From an uncultured Prevotella sp. (lineage in GTDB: Bacteria > Bacteroidota > Bacteroidia > Bacteroidales > Bacteroidaceae): a stretch of DNA of 14,364 nucleotides. Shown here piece by piece: positions 14,294-14,364 of the stretch. Below the pieces are notes generated by a model that had not been told where the DNA came from, did not search any database, and saw only the letters and a list, made by a program, of their open reading frames with translations. Made by a program: the position numbers and the translations under genes. The stretch is taken from the NCBI GenBank assembly GCA_900545525.1, contig UQZX01000047.1, forward strand, positions 1-14,364, written 5' to 3'. How positions within the stretch are numbered: the stretch's first letter is position 1; every line of letters begins with the position of its first letter.

Positions 14294-14364
14294 GGAGGTG
14301 GTTTGTAATATAACGTGAGTTCGACGAATTTATCTTGCCTGTTATATTACAAACCACCCCTGCC
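14294..14364. repeat. Truncated right arm of family B followed by a fresh left arm running off the window
   Basis: Bases 14294-14313 (GGAGGTGGTTTGTAATATAA) match the family B right arm at about 1561-1580 and then stop. From 14312 the sequence reads AACGTGAGTTCGACGAA and continues as a nearly perfect copy of the family B left arm (1355 onward) to the window end at CACCCCTGCC. The window is therefore cut inside a repeat cluster. Confidence 0.65.

Overview
The window looks like chromosomal DNA of a Bacteroidales bacterium, most likely Prevotella or a close relative. Three things point there: promoter -7 boxes of the Bacteroidetes form TAnnTTTG, secreted proteins with the conserved C-terminal tail of type IX (Por) secretion cargo, and an ArgE-type deacetylase of the Bacteroides/Prevotella kind. 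Base composition is moderately GC-rich in the housekeeping genes and clearly AT-rich at both window edges, where the repeats are.

Layout. Positions 1-839 hold the 3' part of a secreted protein, probably an M6-type metalloprotease, ending in a type IX sorting tail. Positions 840-1695 are a gene-poor repeat island with a fossil sorting tail, a MITE-like inverted-repeat element, a second palindromic element and a solo repeat end. A leftward operon follows (5384 to 1696): two tandem Na+-dependent NSS-family transporters and a membrane-anchored helix-hairpin-helix protein. A compact pair of face-to-face promoters near 5472-5508 separates it from a rightward VanZ-like gene.

A second leftward cluster runs from 9608 to 5875: a long-chain acyl-CoA synthetase, peptide chain release factor 2, a 45-residue single-pass membrane protein, and a CYTH-domain protein whose 3' end overlaps the VanZ gene by 89 bp. 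The acyl-CoA synthetase and a rightward argE-type deacetylase (9801-10868) share a divergent promoter region with clear TAACTTTG boxes on both strands. argE converges on a large leftward secreted rhamnogalacturonan lyase (PL11 type, 996 aa). A 46-bp perfect inverted repeat supplies the ends of both reading frames. The window closes in nested and truncated copies of the repeat families found near its left end.

Functionally this is mostly core metabolism and translation (argE, prfB, acyl-CoA synthetase, transporters) with two exported proteins at the flanks, one of them for pectin breakdown. I see no defence system, prophage, CRISPR array or RNA gene. The observations most worth following are the uncharacterised 45-aa membrane protein, the dispersed palindromic repeat families and their nesting, the repeat-derived ends of argE and the lyase gene, the overlapping VanZ/CYTH pair, and the fossil sorting tail.
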